Assembly (NCBI GenBank): GCA_951394405.1
Contig: OX596338.1
Span: forward strand, 1,922,001 to 1,986,000
Origin: Coprinellus micaceus
Lineage: Eukaryota; Basidiomycota; Agaricomycetes; Agaricales; Psathyrellaceae
Reading direction: 5' to 3'
DNA: 64,000 bases
Shown: positions 37,936-50,235 of the stretch, in pieces
Layout: each line of letters opens with the position of its first letter
How positions within the stretch are numbered: the first letter of the stretch is position 1
Notes under the pieces: generated by a model
Database searches by the model: none
Seen by the model: only the letters and a program-made list of their open reading frames with translations
What the model was told of the DNA's origin: nothing
Translations under genes and position numbers: made by a program

Positions 37936-38819
37936 TCACAGGTCTATTTCAGGGACAGGGTTCTTCCACTGGACTCCACAGTGTTTCCCAACCTCTATGA
38001 CAATACTCCTCACCGCTTGGACCTCTTCGGAAGATGCCCCGACGCGCTTTGCGCCTGCTAGATGCCAGGAGATCTGTTGTGGGGTGTCTCCAGCGATGTT
38101 GGCCGCGACGAGAGTGTACGAGGTCTCGAGCTGCGAGAGGATCTCCATATGGCCGTAGACCAAGCCGTAGCCCACGGTTTTGCTGAACCAGGCGAGGTCA
38201 GGGTAGACTTTATTGAGCATGTCGTAGATGTTGTTTTCACCAGGGTAAATAGCATCCCAAAATGCTTGCCCCTTTCGTTCGTATTCCTGCAGCGACATTG
38301 TAGTGCTTCTGTGATTGCTCGTGACTGACTCTCAACATGGCCTGCATCCAGAAGAACTGACCTATGAACCTGCGTGTCTCTCAGCTCCTCCGGAGTGGCT
38401 TCATGTAGTTTCACCAAACTATTGATCGCCTATTTATGGCTCCGTTAGTCAGACGCCGTCCTACCACCTCTGAAAGGGAAAACACCTTGGGGTACCCACT
38501 GATCAGCCCGGATTTGAGCAGGGCCTCCCGGAGCTTACGCGCGAGGAGCCTCTGTTCATCTGTGTCAGATCCTGACTCTCTCAACTGCGAGAGCATGTGA
38601 TCGAATATACGAGGGACCCCTTCGGGCTGATTGCTCGCACTGAACGCGACCGCAGATATAATATACCAAGGATTAGACAGAACTAACGGAAGCACGGCTT
38701 CTCAGCCTTGTGTTCAGCGGAACAGGGAAGAAGGACCCACCACCCGCATTTCCAGGGCCTGATTGCGAAGGGTAGAGCGATTTGAGGTGGCTGAGGAACG
38801 CAGACGTTGCGGATGTCAT
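37936..38819 (-). CDS. AhpD/carboxymuconolactone decarboxylase-like protein
   Basis: Four exons (37936-38308, 38362-38429, 38486-38700, 38741-38819) join in phase to 244 residues. Two helical halves fit the fungal AhpD-like fold: REALLKSGLISGYPKAINSLVKLHE and, after ERKGQAFWDAIYPGENNIYDMLNKVYPDLAWF, the sequence LSQLETSYTLVAANIAGDTPQQISWHLAGAKRVGAS. The AhpD catalytic CxxC is absent; a single Cys (KHCGVQW) lies near the C-terminus, so peroxiredoxin-reductase chemistry is doubtful. Fungal members are poorly characterised. Splice choices at 38361 (gtcagt) and 38740 rest on phase. Confidence 0.8.
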
Positions 38820-39761
38820 TGTCGAGTGACGTGGGTATTGAGGCTTCAGTCCGGCTGTGCGTGGTGGTTCAGGTTTGAATTGTGATTCAAACTTCCGAGT
38901 CGCCACTTCAACCCGCCTCTCGCTACCGTCACAATTCACTTTTGCCACCGGTCCTAAATTTGGGACGATGCCAATGATTTGCCCATGCAACGCTAGCTTC
39001 ACTCGCGCTCCACTTACGCAGGTACCCCAAGCATGGTTCCACTGTTCCAAGCGCCCCTGGAAGAAAGCGAGAGCTTCATGGGGGCTTCACGGGCGCTTAT
39101 CTGGGTCCCCTAACGGGTTCGTCCCCAAGTGTGCGAAATCAGGATGTTCGCCTATTTCCCCGTCCAAAATCCGACCAAAACCCAGACCAGGGAGCGCTAG
39201 AGATAAGAGCATACCCCAATGCCGGTTCGAGAGGCCGCCCCGAGCAAAACAGGGCTTTGATACTAGAGAATACGCGACTTACTGACGCAGCATCAAGAGG
39301 TTACCGGATGACCCTTGTCAACTTGTCAACCTTCTCGCAGCAGTTCAAGCCATCGAAGGGCTTACGATGCAAGAGCCTCTGATTTGGGGTGGCACTGTTG
39401 CAAGTCTAAGTGGCGCCCTCACACTCCCCAAGCCTATGGTCCGCGTTCTACCCTGACGCTTCCACAGCGCGATCCTTTTCTAGAATCGCGTCGCAGGCGC
39501 TACTAAAAGGCGGGATTCAACTGGGAAGGAGACACGCTGTCCCTAGAATGCCTGCTTTGCGCTACGCAGCACAAATGGCCTAAAATTTTTACAGATGGAA
39601 GTTACATTGGCCGGGAAAAGGATGCGAATGGTAAAGCGTTCCGAGAAGTCCAACATTGAGTTTACATACGCAACGAAAATGCCCCGGGGTAAAGGATAAA
39701 ATGAGTATGCCCGTGTCCGATTCAGCCGCCGCTGCGCAGGACAACGACCAGGTCGTCGCGG
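38820..39761. other. Intergenic, no gene supported
   Basis: 942 bp between the AhpD-like gene start and the Dicer-like gene end. It should include the AhpD-like promoter. No coding features are seen. Confidence 0.5.
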
Positions 39762-42700
39762 TCATGGAATCTCGAGACGTGTGGCATTTCCATCGAGGCC
39801 TTCTTTTGTTGAGACTGCCTTAGTATCCCCGTCCCCGGTCCGGACATCGTCAGCTTCCACTAGCTGTTTCACTTCCCTGTCTTCTATCGAGTCTCCCTGC
39901 ACCACTTGATTATGACAGTCGCAAATGTTGGCTAGTGAAAGGGGGTTGGAAGCGTCCGACAGAACGGTAAGGGCGCGCTCCGCGGCGATGAACTTGGCGA
40001 CGCCCGAGCTAGAGGCTGTGATAGGACCCGCGACCAGCTTGGAATGGACCTCAACCACAACCCCTTCGATGCAGATGTCTGCGTCGGGTTTTGAGTCCCT
40101 TCTGCAACTCACATTAGTTTCACAACGATACACTTCAGTTGTTGAAAAATATATACCTAATCTCCCGCTTTGTACAACCCTGCTTGGCCAGCCATTCCAA
40201 CAACTCAGAGACAGGGTTTGTCGCCATGTCAAGGGAAAGCTCCCCTAGAACATCCTCCATTACAATCTCAGCCACGGTCGCGGCTTTCTCGTAGTTGTAT
40301 CCAGAATCCACCAACACGGCGCCCATAACACTCTCGAACACGTCGCTGATGGCCTTTGGCGGGTCGTACCTCCAACTCCGCTTGACGATCTCCTCCGGGG
40401 AAAGCGCTTCGAGTAGGGGGACATATTGGTCGATTGCCCGCCAGAGGTTCATGCTATTGGCGAGGATGACCTTGTTTAAGTGGAGCTTTGTGACTGCGAG
40501 GTAGGCTAGCGTGGGTGCGCAAACGACTTTGGCGCGTAAGTAGGATAATTCGTGTGGGCTGGCATTAGGGAATTTCTTGAAGAGATAATCGACAGCAACA
40601 AGCCCGATAAGTGCTGCCCTGGGTGTCAATATAGACGGCTAGAAATAAGCCAAGGAACTCACAATCTCCCAAAAATTCGAGTCGTTGGTACGAAGTTCCG
40701 TCCGAGGATGCAAAGGACGGATGTGTTACCGCCTCGACAAGGATGTGATTCCATTTAAACTCGTAACCCAGCTTCTCCTGCAACATCGTGAACAATGGGG
40801 CCACGGGCACCTCGGGCCTCCAGCTATGATATCGCAGTGGCCAGGGAATAGAACCTCCGAAGTTCAACCCTAAGCTCGTTCCGGTGCGCAGAGCCATGTC
40901 GATCCCACCACGAAGATAGGTCGCTCCCATCAACGCTTCCACGCAGTCTTGCAAACTCCTTCGAGGGTATGTTGTGGAAACGAAGCGCTGGGGAGGACCA
41001 GACTCTTCGATGATCTCCACAGTTGAGTTGGCGTACCTCCACAGCGAGATGGAAGTGGCTTCGGAAGAGAGGTAAGACTCTAATCCAAACTCCCTTGCAC
41101 GGTTGAGGAGGTACCGGTTCGCAATATACTTTTGCCGCAGTTTCGACAGTTGTCCTTCATGCCGGTTGGGATACTGGTTAAGGAGTTGGATGGTGGTGGA
41201 GAGGTTTAGCACAGCGTCTCCCAAGGTCTCCAGTCGCTGGTTGTTGAAGCCGCGAAGTGACATAGGAAGGGTTAAAGCCTCAATGAGAAGATTGTCGGGA
41301 ACATAGGGCAGCCGGAGGTCCTGTCGAGCAGTTTGCACGCGGTAGACGTCCGTAACTCGCCTGCAGAGAACGGGGAGGGATGCGAAAGCGTCAGAGAGGT
41401 CGAGAGGAAAAGGAACCCAGGAGCAAGTACTGCGAGGCACCAGGCACCTCTTCGACTCTTCACCCTCTTTCCCCGGTCCAACAGGTGCAGGGGTGTCGAG
41501 AGAGTATGCCCCGTCGAATTGCTTGGTCATTGGAACGACTTCGAGGAGGGGCCCTTCCAGGGGAATGATGGCCTCTCTCCTCTTCGTAGTCCATTTGTCC
41601 TTGTAGTAGTCGTAGTAGTTTGTGAACTTCGATGCTGGGGAGCCCTCCAGAGGCACTGATTCTAAGCTCAAATCTGTCCGGATGACCTTCAAACGGTAGG
41701 TTCGTCCGCTCTCCCACCGATTCAATACGAATATCTGGTCAAAAATGTCCTCGGTTATTGCACTCCAGTCGGCTGAAGGCGGCGTTTGGAGGTGTTCAAT
41801 CATCTTGTCGAAGTCGATGTCCCCCTCTTCACATAGAGGCACAAGGAAGAATGTGCACTTGTCAAAAGGCCTGCCGGTATTCCGTGCTCTAATGCCCCAT
41901 TTCGTAAACTCATTCATGATCTGACGCGCGCATCGCACCCCACCAAAGTCAAGAGGAAGGAGCCTGCCCGCACATAGCTCCACTTCTCTCCCCCGATACA
42001 AGACGACGGCCGGCGGCAAACTCGTCCCAGTCACCAAGCCCGCTGTCACCTTCCCAAGGACCAGGACCTTGTGTAGCCAGAGCCTTTCCCCGAGATACCA
42101 GGGGTCCTTGACTCGAACATCCATGATCTCAGGGGGAAGCTTCTCGTCCACCACATTTCTCGGGGCTTCATCATCGTCGCTCCCTTCGCCACCATCATGG
42201 GACACAGGCAGGAGGTATTCGTTGAAGACGTTAAGTCGCAGGAGGTGCTTCACGGCCAAAAACGCAACGGACCGCCTCGCCTCTCTCTTCGACCGCTTTG
42301 GATACCCCATGTACACCAAATCCTTGGAGGGGAGGGGCAGGCTCGCAGGTAGGTGGAGCCGAGCTTGAAATTCCCCCGAGTATATCGGTTTGTGCGGCGG
42401 GGTAAATGCGTCTCGTGGTATGAGCGCGCAGAGGTGATTGATCAGGCTCATCGCATTGTCGTAGGTGAGAACCGCGCCAGTAGTGGGAATGACAATGCGA
42501 TCGCGTTCAGCGAGTTCCCAGGGATCCGTGATGTCCCAAGGGTCGTCGTGGTACTCATGTCTCCGTGCATAGTCCTGGGCATATCCACGGTGCTGGTAGG
42601 TTTGGTTGAGCTGATGCTCGCCCTGTTGGAGAGCGCGGTAACGTTCGAGCTGGGCGACGTTGTCTTGCTGGATCATGACAATGTATTTGGAAGCTTGACT

Positions 42701-44315
42701 TCGTGCCCGCCCTCGAGACTGAACGTAGCCGACGAGGTGCTGCAGTGGGTCGAACCTGATGACGAGATCGCATGCAGGGAAATCGAGGCCTTCTTCGGCC
42801 ACGGACGTTGCAATCACTGGTAGCACGGTTAGGCGAGCCCTTCGCGAACAAGCAAGCAAACTTACGGATATTGATTTCTTTCTCTCTGAATAGCTTGATC
42901 GGGTCCCCTTTATACGCATGCGCCTGATTGGATACACCCTCATTATTCATCCCTTGCCCAACCAAATGGGCACACCGTGCTAAACCCTTGATTTCGGGGG
43001 TGGCTTCCAACACTTTGGCCAGGCATGAAGCGACCTGGCGCTGCTCGACAAAGATAATGCACTGAAAGTTCAGCTTCTGGTTGATCCGTATCAGTTCAAC
43101 CAGAACGCGAACTTTCGGTGAGTTCCAGGTCAGAGGCACGAGTATTGGAAGCGCGTTGGGAGAGTCGGGGGCGGATTCGAAGAATGAAGAGAAGTCTTCC
43201 AGGATGTCGAGGATGTCGAACATTTCAAGGGGGAGGTTGTCCCCCACGTCCACTTTCATGTCGTCCTCTGAAGCAAGGATCTCCTTGGTCTTGGTAAAGG
43301 AGGTCGATAAGTGATGCTTCATTTCGGAGAAAAGATACAGTGATCCGCAGTAGGCTCCGAGGTTGTTCATCGTCATGTAGTAGCGCATTTCTATCTTGGC
43401 CCAAGGAAGGTTTAGGCGTTCGAATAGGCCGGGGTAGTTGACATGAAAGACCTTGAGGGTATCGTAAAGAGACGGTTCTGGGTATCCGTCGTATTTCTCT
43501 GGCGGGTACGGGTATTGCTGGATGACTTCATCGAGGCTAGAGAAGCTGGCTTGCAATTCCTCGACATGTTCGTGGACACCGACGATCTTGGCGTGAAGGT
43601 TAGCCTCAAGGGTTTTCAGCGACATGGTTGGATTCTTTTCGTTCCAGTAGGGGGATGCTGTCATTCCGAATATCTTGGGCTTTTGGCGGGCATCCTTGAT
43701 CTGTGCGTATTCTCGCATGACACCATTGTAGGGATGGCTAACCCAAGATCGGGGGAAGGTAGTCAGCGAACTGAACGCTAACAAAAAGTCAAAGCCCACT
43801 TTTTGCGCGCATGATGGCACTCGTCGAAGACCATGAGGGAAACCTTGTCGATGCTGCATAGGGAGTGGGTTATCAGCTCAATGAAGAGCTGGGCCGTGAC
43901 GACGATAACATCGTGGTTGTCGAATTTCTTCTTCCAAGCCTGGCGATCCGAAAAACTATGAGCGAGCGCACCATGCAGCCGGTCAACACGCAGCCCCGTC
44001 TCCTTCTCAATATACCGCGCTTGCTGCTCCACCAGGCTCACTTTGGGGACGAAGAAGACGATGGTCTTTCCCCGGGCCTTCTCTTGTGTCGACATCCATC
44101 GAATGAGCATCACGCTGATGAGAGTCTTCCCAGAGCCCGTCCTCAGATAGGCGATGATGTTTCCTGCTCCATGTTACGTGGCGATTCGATATGGACAAGA
44201 GATGCTCACCCTTCTGTGCCTGCTGGAAGATCTCCTCCTGATACCTGCGCGCTACTTGGCCCTGCGCCGCAGCCTCTGTCGAGCCATTGTCGGTTGGGGT
44301 AATCGGGGCGGTCAT
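39762..44315 (-). CDS. Dicer-like ribonuclease
   Basis: Six exons (39762-40101, 40157-40613, 40663-42816, 42866-43737, 43800-44163, 44210-44315) join in phase to 1,430 residues. Helicase motifs: RTGSGKT at 43-49 and DECHH at about 148; the C-terminal helicase lobe has IATSVAEEGLD and QSRGRARS. A Dicer dimerisation (DUF283) region follows near 590-680. RNase IIIa has RLETLGD at about 975 and DCVEALMGA at about 1,072. RNase IIIb has RLEFLGD at about 1,160 and SDVFESVMGA at about 1,260, so the acidic catalytic residues of both sites are present. The C-terminus (KFIAAERAL) resembles a double-stranded-RNA-binding motif; no clear PAZ domain was seen. By family knowledge it cuts long dsRNA into small interfering RNAs. 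The exon-5 acceptor at 40614 is inferred from frame. Confidence 0.93.
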
Positions 44316-44567
44316 TGAGCATGGTATGGGGGCCAGAGGTTGGGTACACCCACGTAGGGGTACTGGGAAGATTCAAGCAACTCCAGACGTTGGTTGAAGA
44401 GAAACAACCGACAAGCGCCGGGAACACATGCACAGGTCCCAACGTCACGTGCCATGATAAGATGATCGCAGCAACGACTGTGCAGTGTGACAGTTCCAGT
44501 ACCGCAGTCAGCAACTTATAAGTGGTCAATTCTCTCTACATCACTCTTACACTCCCTCTCAGACACA
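44316..44567. promoter_or_regulatory. Short bidirectional promoter region (Dicer-like / phosducin-like)
   Basis: Only 252 bp separate the divergent start codons, so the two genes must share regulatory DNA. A pyrimidine-rich stretch precedes the phosducin-like start. No specific element is identified. Confidence 0.5.
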
Positions 44568-45576
44568 ATGTCAGGCAACCCCAACGAAGACACCGAATTG
44601 TGAGCCCGAGTCCCGTCGAATATCGGGTGAACCTCCTGATCCCTGCTCAGCAACGATGCCCTCCGAAAGCACGGCATTATACCCCCGCTTCCTGAGAAGG
44701 AGCGTACCCCTTCTCCTCCACCTTCTCCAACTTTCGACGACATTATCAACAGCTCGACTTTGGGCGAGCTTCGGCGGATGAGAGACGATGTAAAGGACGA
44801 CGAACAGGAGAGGGCCCTGGAAACACAGCGGCGGAAGAGGTTGGAGCAATTGAGGCACGAAGATCAAACAGCAAGATTCGGGCGGGTGTATCCTATTGGT
44901 CGGGAGGATTATACGAGGGAGGTCACCGACGCGAGCAAGGCGGACGCGGAGGACGATGACAACGAACGTGGGACTGGGGTTGTGTGTTTCCTATACAAGG
45001 ACGGGTAAGCACTGCGCTCGTACAACACCCATCCAGTACTAAAACATCTGTTCCACCAGGCTACCGAGAAGTGATAACGCGTTCAAGCATATCCGGACGC
45101 TCGCAGCTAAATATCCCCGCACTAAATTTGTCTCGATTGTAGGGGATAAGTGCATCCCAGACCTGCCAGATCCTCGAGTACCCATGATTATTGTCTATCG
45201 AAAGGGTGACATCCGGCAGCAGATCGTCGCGTGGGGAGCAGACAGGGAAAGGGCACCGGAAGGTCAGAAATGTCAACTCATTTATTGGACATTCGCATCC
45301 TTAATAATCTGTCGTTCCACAGAACTGGAGGCTATCTTACTCATGACTGGTGCTCTCGACGTTTCTGAGTCGTCATTACTTGCACACGCAGAGCAACGCG
45401 AGCGGAAAGATAATCTCAGCGATGACGACTTCGACGACCTAGAAGAATACGACCAACCCAGCTCCAAGTCAAAATTTGCGACGGCGGGGACAGTGAACGC
45501 TAGAATGCAGAAAAATGTTCGAGGACCAACGCGAAAAGATGGTGACTCAGATTCAGATTTTGAGTTTGACATATGA
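44568..45576 (+). CDS. Phosducin-like protein (PLP2/PDCL3 type)
   Basis: Four exons (44568-44599, 44651-45004, 45060-45262, 45323-45576) join in phase to 280 residues. Markers of the PLP2 class are NDALRKHGIIPP at the N-terminus, a charged helix (RRKRLEQLRHE), and a thioredoxin-like fold with VVCFLYKDG, AAKYPRTKFVSIVGDKCIPD and DPRVPMIIVYRKGDI. The C-terminus is acidic with DDDFDDLEEYD and DSDSDFEFDI. By family knowledge PLP2 proteins assist the cytosolic chaperonin CCT in folding actin and tubulin and are essential in yeast. The first exon is only 32 nt. Confidence 0.9.
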
Positions 45577-46107
45577 TGTACTATTGGCGCAGTTCTTGAC
45601 ATGGAATGCGATCCTATTCAGCGACTAACAGAAGTAAAGTAGATGTGGCAGGGTACATGGCCCGTTTTGTGGGTAAGAAGAATCTCTTCTGCCCGTTAGT
45701 TGGTTTCAAAGAGTCTGTCTGTCGGGAGTGCAAAAGAGAGTCTCTCGCCATTGTGTGCGGTAGCAACAGTTTGTGGTGCTGATACATCACCATGCATTCT
45801 TATTCTCTGCTTGCATCTGGCATCTGAACCACCCTGGCCCTCCAATGGCCATGACAACTACCCTCGGGTTCTGTTGGACAATAGGTGTGCTTCCCAAGGA
45901 TGGGCGCTAAACGGGCGCGTGACGTCATCGTCGCCCTAATGGTCCAACAGCAAGCACCGTGAGCGTAGGTCGTCAAGGCCACATCCTTTCTCCCACAAAC
46001 ATATAAAAACTCCCTCCCGGTAACGAACGAATCGCCCCCTTCCGCTTTCCTCTAATTTTCAACCACCACTCCCAGACTCGTACTTGAACCGCGACCTGAA
46101 CATCAAC
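45577..46107. other. Intergenic, no gene supported
   Basis: 531 bp between two plus-strand genes. A pyrimidine-rich segment at about 46030-46090 likely belongs to the next gene's promoter or 5' UTR. Confidence 0.5.
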
Positions 46108-46843
46108 ATGCCAGGTAAGGAGTACCATGGATATCGCTCCACAGTCGAGCACGCTGAGCGCATTCCTCCCTAGCTAAGAAGAGATCCTCTCCCGACGCTG
46201 CCGACAGCTCTACTGAGAGCAAGAGAGCCACGAAGGTTCAGAAGACCTCAAACGGAAAGAAGGCCACTGGAGTAGCCAAGGCCAAGGTTTGCCGCTTCGT
46301 TCTGCCGCTTCGTCGAAACCGCAAACTCACAAATTCCATAGGGAGCCATCCCCGTCTCCGAGTTCAAAGAGAAGGCCGCGCCACTTCACATCCACCTTAC
46401 CCATACACCGCCCTCCATTAACGGGAGGGATGACGAGCCAAAATCCGACGTCATCGCTGCTGAGCTGAGCAGTGCCGCCCCTACCCCAGGCGCTGAAGAG
46501 CCCGCCAGCGGTGCGCCTGAAGCCCTCGATGCTGGGGCTATCTCAAGTCTCACGCTCCTTCCGAGCTCATTCTCGACGGGCAGCTATGGCTGGAAAGGGA
46601 GCAAGAAGGTCTGGGTGGAGCTTCAGAATGGCCACGTTGGCGAGGATGGGAAGAAGGAGAAAGTACAGGTTATGTTGACGTAAGTTCCACCTCCACACTA
46701 CCGTGACTCTGGGCTGACAAGCACCCTGTATCTAAAGGATTAACGCCACCGTTGTGGGAAGTAAGCAGGGAAAACCCGGCAGTGAGAAGGCAGAAGCTGA
46801 GGGGGAAGCTGGAGAGAATGCGCCTGAGGATGTCGAGGCCTAG
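46108..46843 (+). CDS. Small uncharacterised protein, basic N-terminus, acidic tail
   Basis: Four exons (46108-46114, 46174-46286, 46342-46679, 46738-46843) join in phase to 187 residues; the first exon is just ATG CCA G. The N-terminus is Lys-rich (KKRSSPDAADSSTESKRATK), consistent with a nuclear signal. The centre has a likely beta-rich core: LTLLPSSFSTGSYGWKGSKKVWVEL, then KVQVMLTINATVVGSK. The tail is Glu-rich. I recognise no domain. A nucleic-acid- or histone-associated role is conceivable from the charge pattern but unsupported. Confidence 0.75.
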
Positions 46844-48459
46844 ACAAACGTGAAATGAATGGGGCTTCCGTCTCTACCCAATGATCCGCGACGAATTTAC
46901 TGGCTACGACTGCTTTTCCTGGGGCAAACCAACCGGCTCATTTCGATTTATCTTTGGGTACCCTCTGACATATTTATTGTGTATACTGTGATTTAAGGTC
47001 AAACAGGGTCTCTGCGGGATTGTTGCCTCTCGCGAAGTCAAGGAGGCGAAATACTAAAGGTGGCGCCTGTGTGTTCCTTCTCAGAGAAAAGTAGATACAC
47101 ACTTCGCTTATCCAAAGCCACATCTCCGGGGGAGTACGACCAGATGCTTTTAAACGAAGCCGTCACTGCGCTACCAGTGACGCGACAGGTTCTTTGAATC
47201 GCGCGGGATTCATGGTTTATTAATACACATGGAGGTCGGCGGGATACCTGGTGGGTAAATTAGGTTTCTGTTGGATGGGAGGGGCGCTTCGTCGACTCAG
47301 ACATGCCTTTCATCCAACCGTAGGTGGGCCAGGGATGGGAGGCGTGAGTGTGATAGAAAACAATCGATGTCTTCAGCCTTTCGGAAAGTTTCTCGACCTT
47401 GGGAAGACTTAATGCCAACTGCAGCGTTGGTAACACACTCAAGGTTGAGATGCACGAGGGAGAATGAAGTGAATGTGTTAGATGGCGCACATTATCTCGT
47501 TGGGGTGCCCTCGGGAAGGATCCAAGTCGTATGTAGACCCATCTGTTTTTGAGTGCATCCTAGAATGGGCTGCAAGAAATGTTATGGATGGGGACCAAGA
47601 GCGCTCACGACGCGAGGGTGAATAGAATCAAAGCAGGATTGAAGGGGGTCTTGACGGTGGGCATTCCGCGGTTCTGTAGCCGCGAATTGGCCATCAGTCA
47701 TGCAGAATGCTGAGATTGGGGTTGTTGCGAGTCGGTGGAAAGCGGCGACTACAGGCGACTGCATGGTCCCCACCTTCTTCTGAAGGGTCCTTGTTTACTC
47801 CGTGCTCCAAGACTCGCCTCCAGTATATACACATAGGTCCGCCCGAATGTACGGGCGCCTAGTAATCGAGGTCAAGCGCACGGTGGGGAGCACCTCAGCG
47901 CGGTAGCCATAACTAGCCCCTCGACAACGTGGGGTCCGTCAGACACCCTGCGCTTGGACATTTGGCTGCATCAATCGAGATATTTGAAGGAGAGTGAAGG
48001 TGCCGAGACGTACTTAGAGCCGAGGGGTCCTCGTGTGGTCACCCGGTCTCGAGCCTGTCGACAGTGCACATTGGTGGCGTATACACAGCCAGCTGTTCGA
48101 TGCGACTGCTGGCGCGATGGGCGGTTCAGTTCCTGTGCTGATGAGGTATTCCGGCCCCGAGAATCGGCACCATACGCTTGGCGGTGAGAACCTCCAACAA
48201 TGGAGGCCCTCTTCAGAAGAGCGTTTAACATACAATAAAAATCAATGGAACCCGTCCTCCGCCTCAAGCCTAAGGGAATCTAACTTCCCTTCTATCCACT
48301 TCGATGTACAGTTTACGCGGTGAAGCGCCGTGTGCACCACGCGTCTACCTGCCCCGTCGCCTCTCCATGCTTTCGTTGCCCCATTCCTCTGCTTATGCGT
48401 ATGCGAGTCGGAGTACTCTTCAACGCTGCCTTGACCTGCCTCGACGTACTCTTCTGAGG
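46844..48459. other. Intergenic, no gene supported
   Basis: 1.6 kb between convergent genes. Only short frames on both strands. A small hairpin (CGCCCG-6 nt-CGGGCG) occurs near 47837-47854. Confidence 0.45.
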
Positions 48460-50235
48460 TTACTTCCTCGACGGCCTCTCGGCCCATATGGGCTGCGCGT
48501 TCTCCGGGTGTTCTGCGCCTGCAGCCTACAGCAACACACGAATGGCGATCACAGAACGTCAGTCAGCGAACGCTCATTGTCAAACTGGAGCCTGGATTAA
48601 TCAGACGAAAGCGGGGGGTGCACTGGGATGCATGCCAAAAGAGAAGTAAGGAAGGAGGTCCCCACTGCAGAGTTTGGGTTGGCAACGACTTGAAAGAAAG
48701 CCAAGAGCTCAGAAGAAGGCGAAACACGAAACACGCGTATACGCGCTCATGCTGATTGACCAGCTTCTAACCATGGACGAACGTGTTGGCGAAGCGCCTA
48801 TGCCGTATGTCCGCCCCCACGAGAACCACAGAGAGCATGGAAAGAAAGACATGGTCAAAAACAAGGACCATACCTATGGATCGGGACACGCCGTACACCG
48901 TCCCCATGCGCCCCCTCTACCACCACAAGTGTGGTTTGAATTAAAAAGGTGACGCAGTACTACGCATCTTCGAAGCCGCAAAGCCAAAGGAAAAGGAGGG
49001 GCCAGAACGCAGGCAGAAAGAGGGCTCACCTGAGCGTCGACCTGTTTCTGCATCTCAGCTTCACGGGCCAGCCGAGCGGCCTTCATTGCATCAACCTTCT
49101 TTCTCAAATCAGGCGCCATTTCCTGGATACCCATCCGACACATAGGGGTCGTATGAGGACAAGAACCAGTTAGTCAGGCGCTCTGCACAATGGATCGAAA
49201 GGACACAGAAAAGGGGTGGATGACACTCGAACGATGTGAAAATAGAAAGAAAGAAAAAAGAAAGAAAAAAAGGGGGTCGAGGCTGCGCCGTGTCATAGAG
49301 AGAGCTGATCTGTCTGCGTCACATGGCGCCGAAGAGGGCGACAATCCCAAAGGAAGGGCAGGATCAAGCAGGAGCAGATGGAAGGCCAAGAGTGGGCAGG
49401 ATCAAGGCCAGTGGTAAAGGGTGCTGGGGCAAACGAAGCCTGTACCCAGCACTTCTCCTCAATCGCTTGCAATGCGCACAAGCTTGGAGAAGAAGCGAAG
49501 GGCAAAATGGAGTCCATGGAAGCTTGAACGACCCAGCGTCCAGGGCCCACCAGAACCCACTATGGTGTGCAGCCACTGAAAAGAGCGAGCCCAGAAAGAA
49601 CCGAAGTGTCCATGCACGGACGCGAGAACCATTTGTTGCATGGAGGGAGGTCACTTCCATCCGTTGAAATCGCGTTCACAACGGACAATCTCCGGACCTT
49701 GTACACTGCTCTCCCATAGGGCCGTAAAACGCAGGCGAGGAGATCCGGGAACGAGAAGAGGAGAAGGCAGGAAGCCATTGGAATAGAATCCACCGTCACG
49801 GACCGAGGTGCAAGAGGATGTCATCGAACCATGGTCAGGGTGCAAATCTCTTTAATCGAATAAAGTGGGATGTCTGGAAAGACTGCGTTCATTGCGAACC
49901 CGCTGAGCCGTGAAAGATCATCATGGCTGCCGGCATCGCAAACCCCACCGGACATGGCCTAATAAACCAAATCCAACCGGACAGTCGGGCCAATATAAAC
50001 TTACATTGTACAGTTGCTCTTCCGTCGGCGTCGTCGCTATAAACAATACCGAGTAGAAGTCAGCTATCACATCAAAACCAAGGATATAGCAGCCTGAAAT
50101 GGAGGAGGCTTCTAGCTCTCGACTCTCCTGCCCACGCGGGAGGCAAGATAGCTCAGTGAGCCTTCAGGAGTCAAAGATAGGTAAAGATTTCCGAACAAGA
50201 CGAACCTTTCATAAGCGTATACCCAACGCCCATCA
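48460..50235 (-). CDS. CBP4: CBP4-like cytochrome bc1 assembly factor (5' exon unresolved)
   Basis: Four exons connect in phase: 50206-50235 (VMGVGYTLMK), 50005-50036 (ATTPTEEQLYN), 49030-49122 (EMAPDLRKKVDAMKAARLAREAEMQKQVDAQ) and 48460-48525 (PENAQPIWAERPSRK, stop). This layout (a glycine-rich helix, then TTPTEEQL, a charged coiled stretch and a PIW motif) matches yeast Cbp4, a mitochondrial inner-membrane protein needed for complex III assembly. The first exon, coding the N-terminal part of the helix, should end in phase 1 upstream of 50235, but I could not place it. The introns are 169, 882 and 504 nt, far above the 40-75 nt seen in neighbours. Confidence 0.65.

Noticed and set aside
40614..40662. 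Apparent frame break between RLEFLGD and the next Dicer exon
   Set aside because: Using the acceptor GGGCAG at 40614 in place of the earlier CCCAG restores phase, giving LGDSLIGL.
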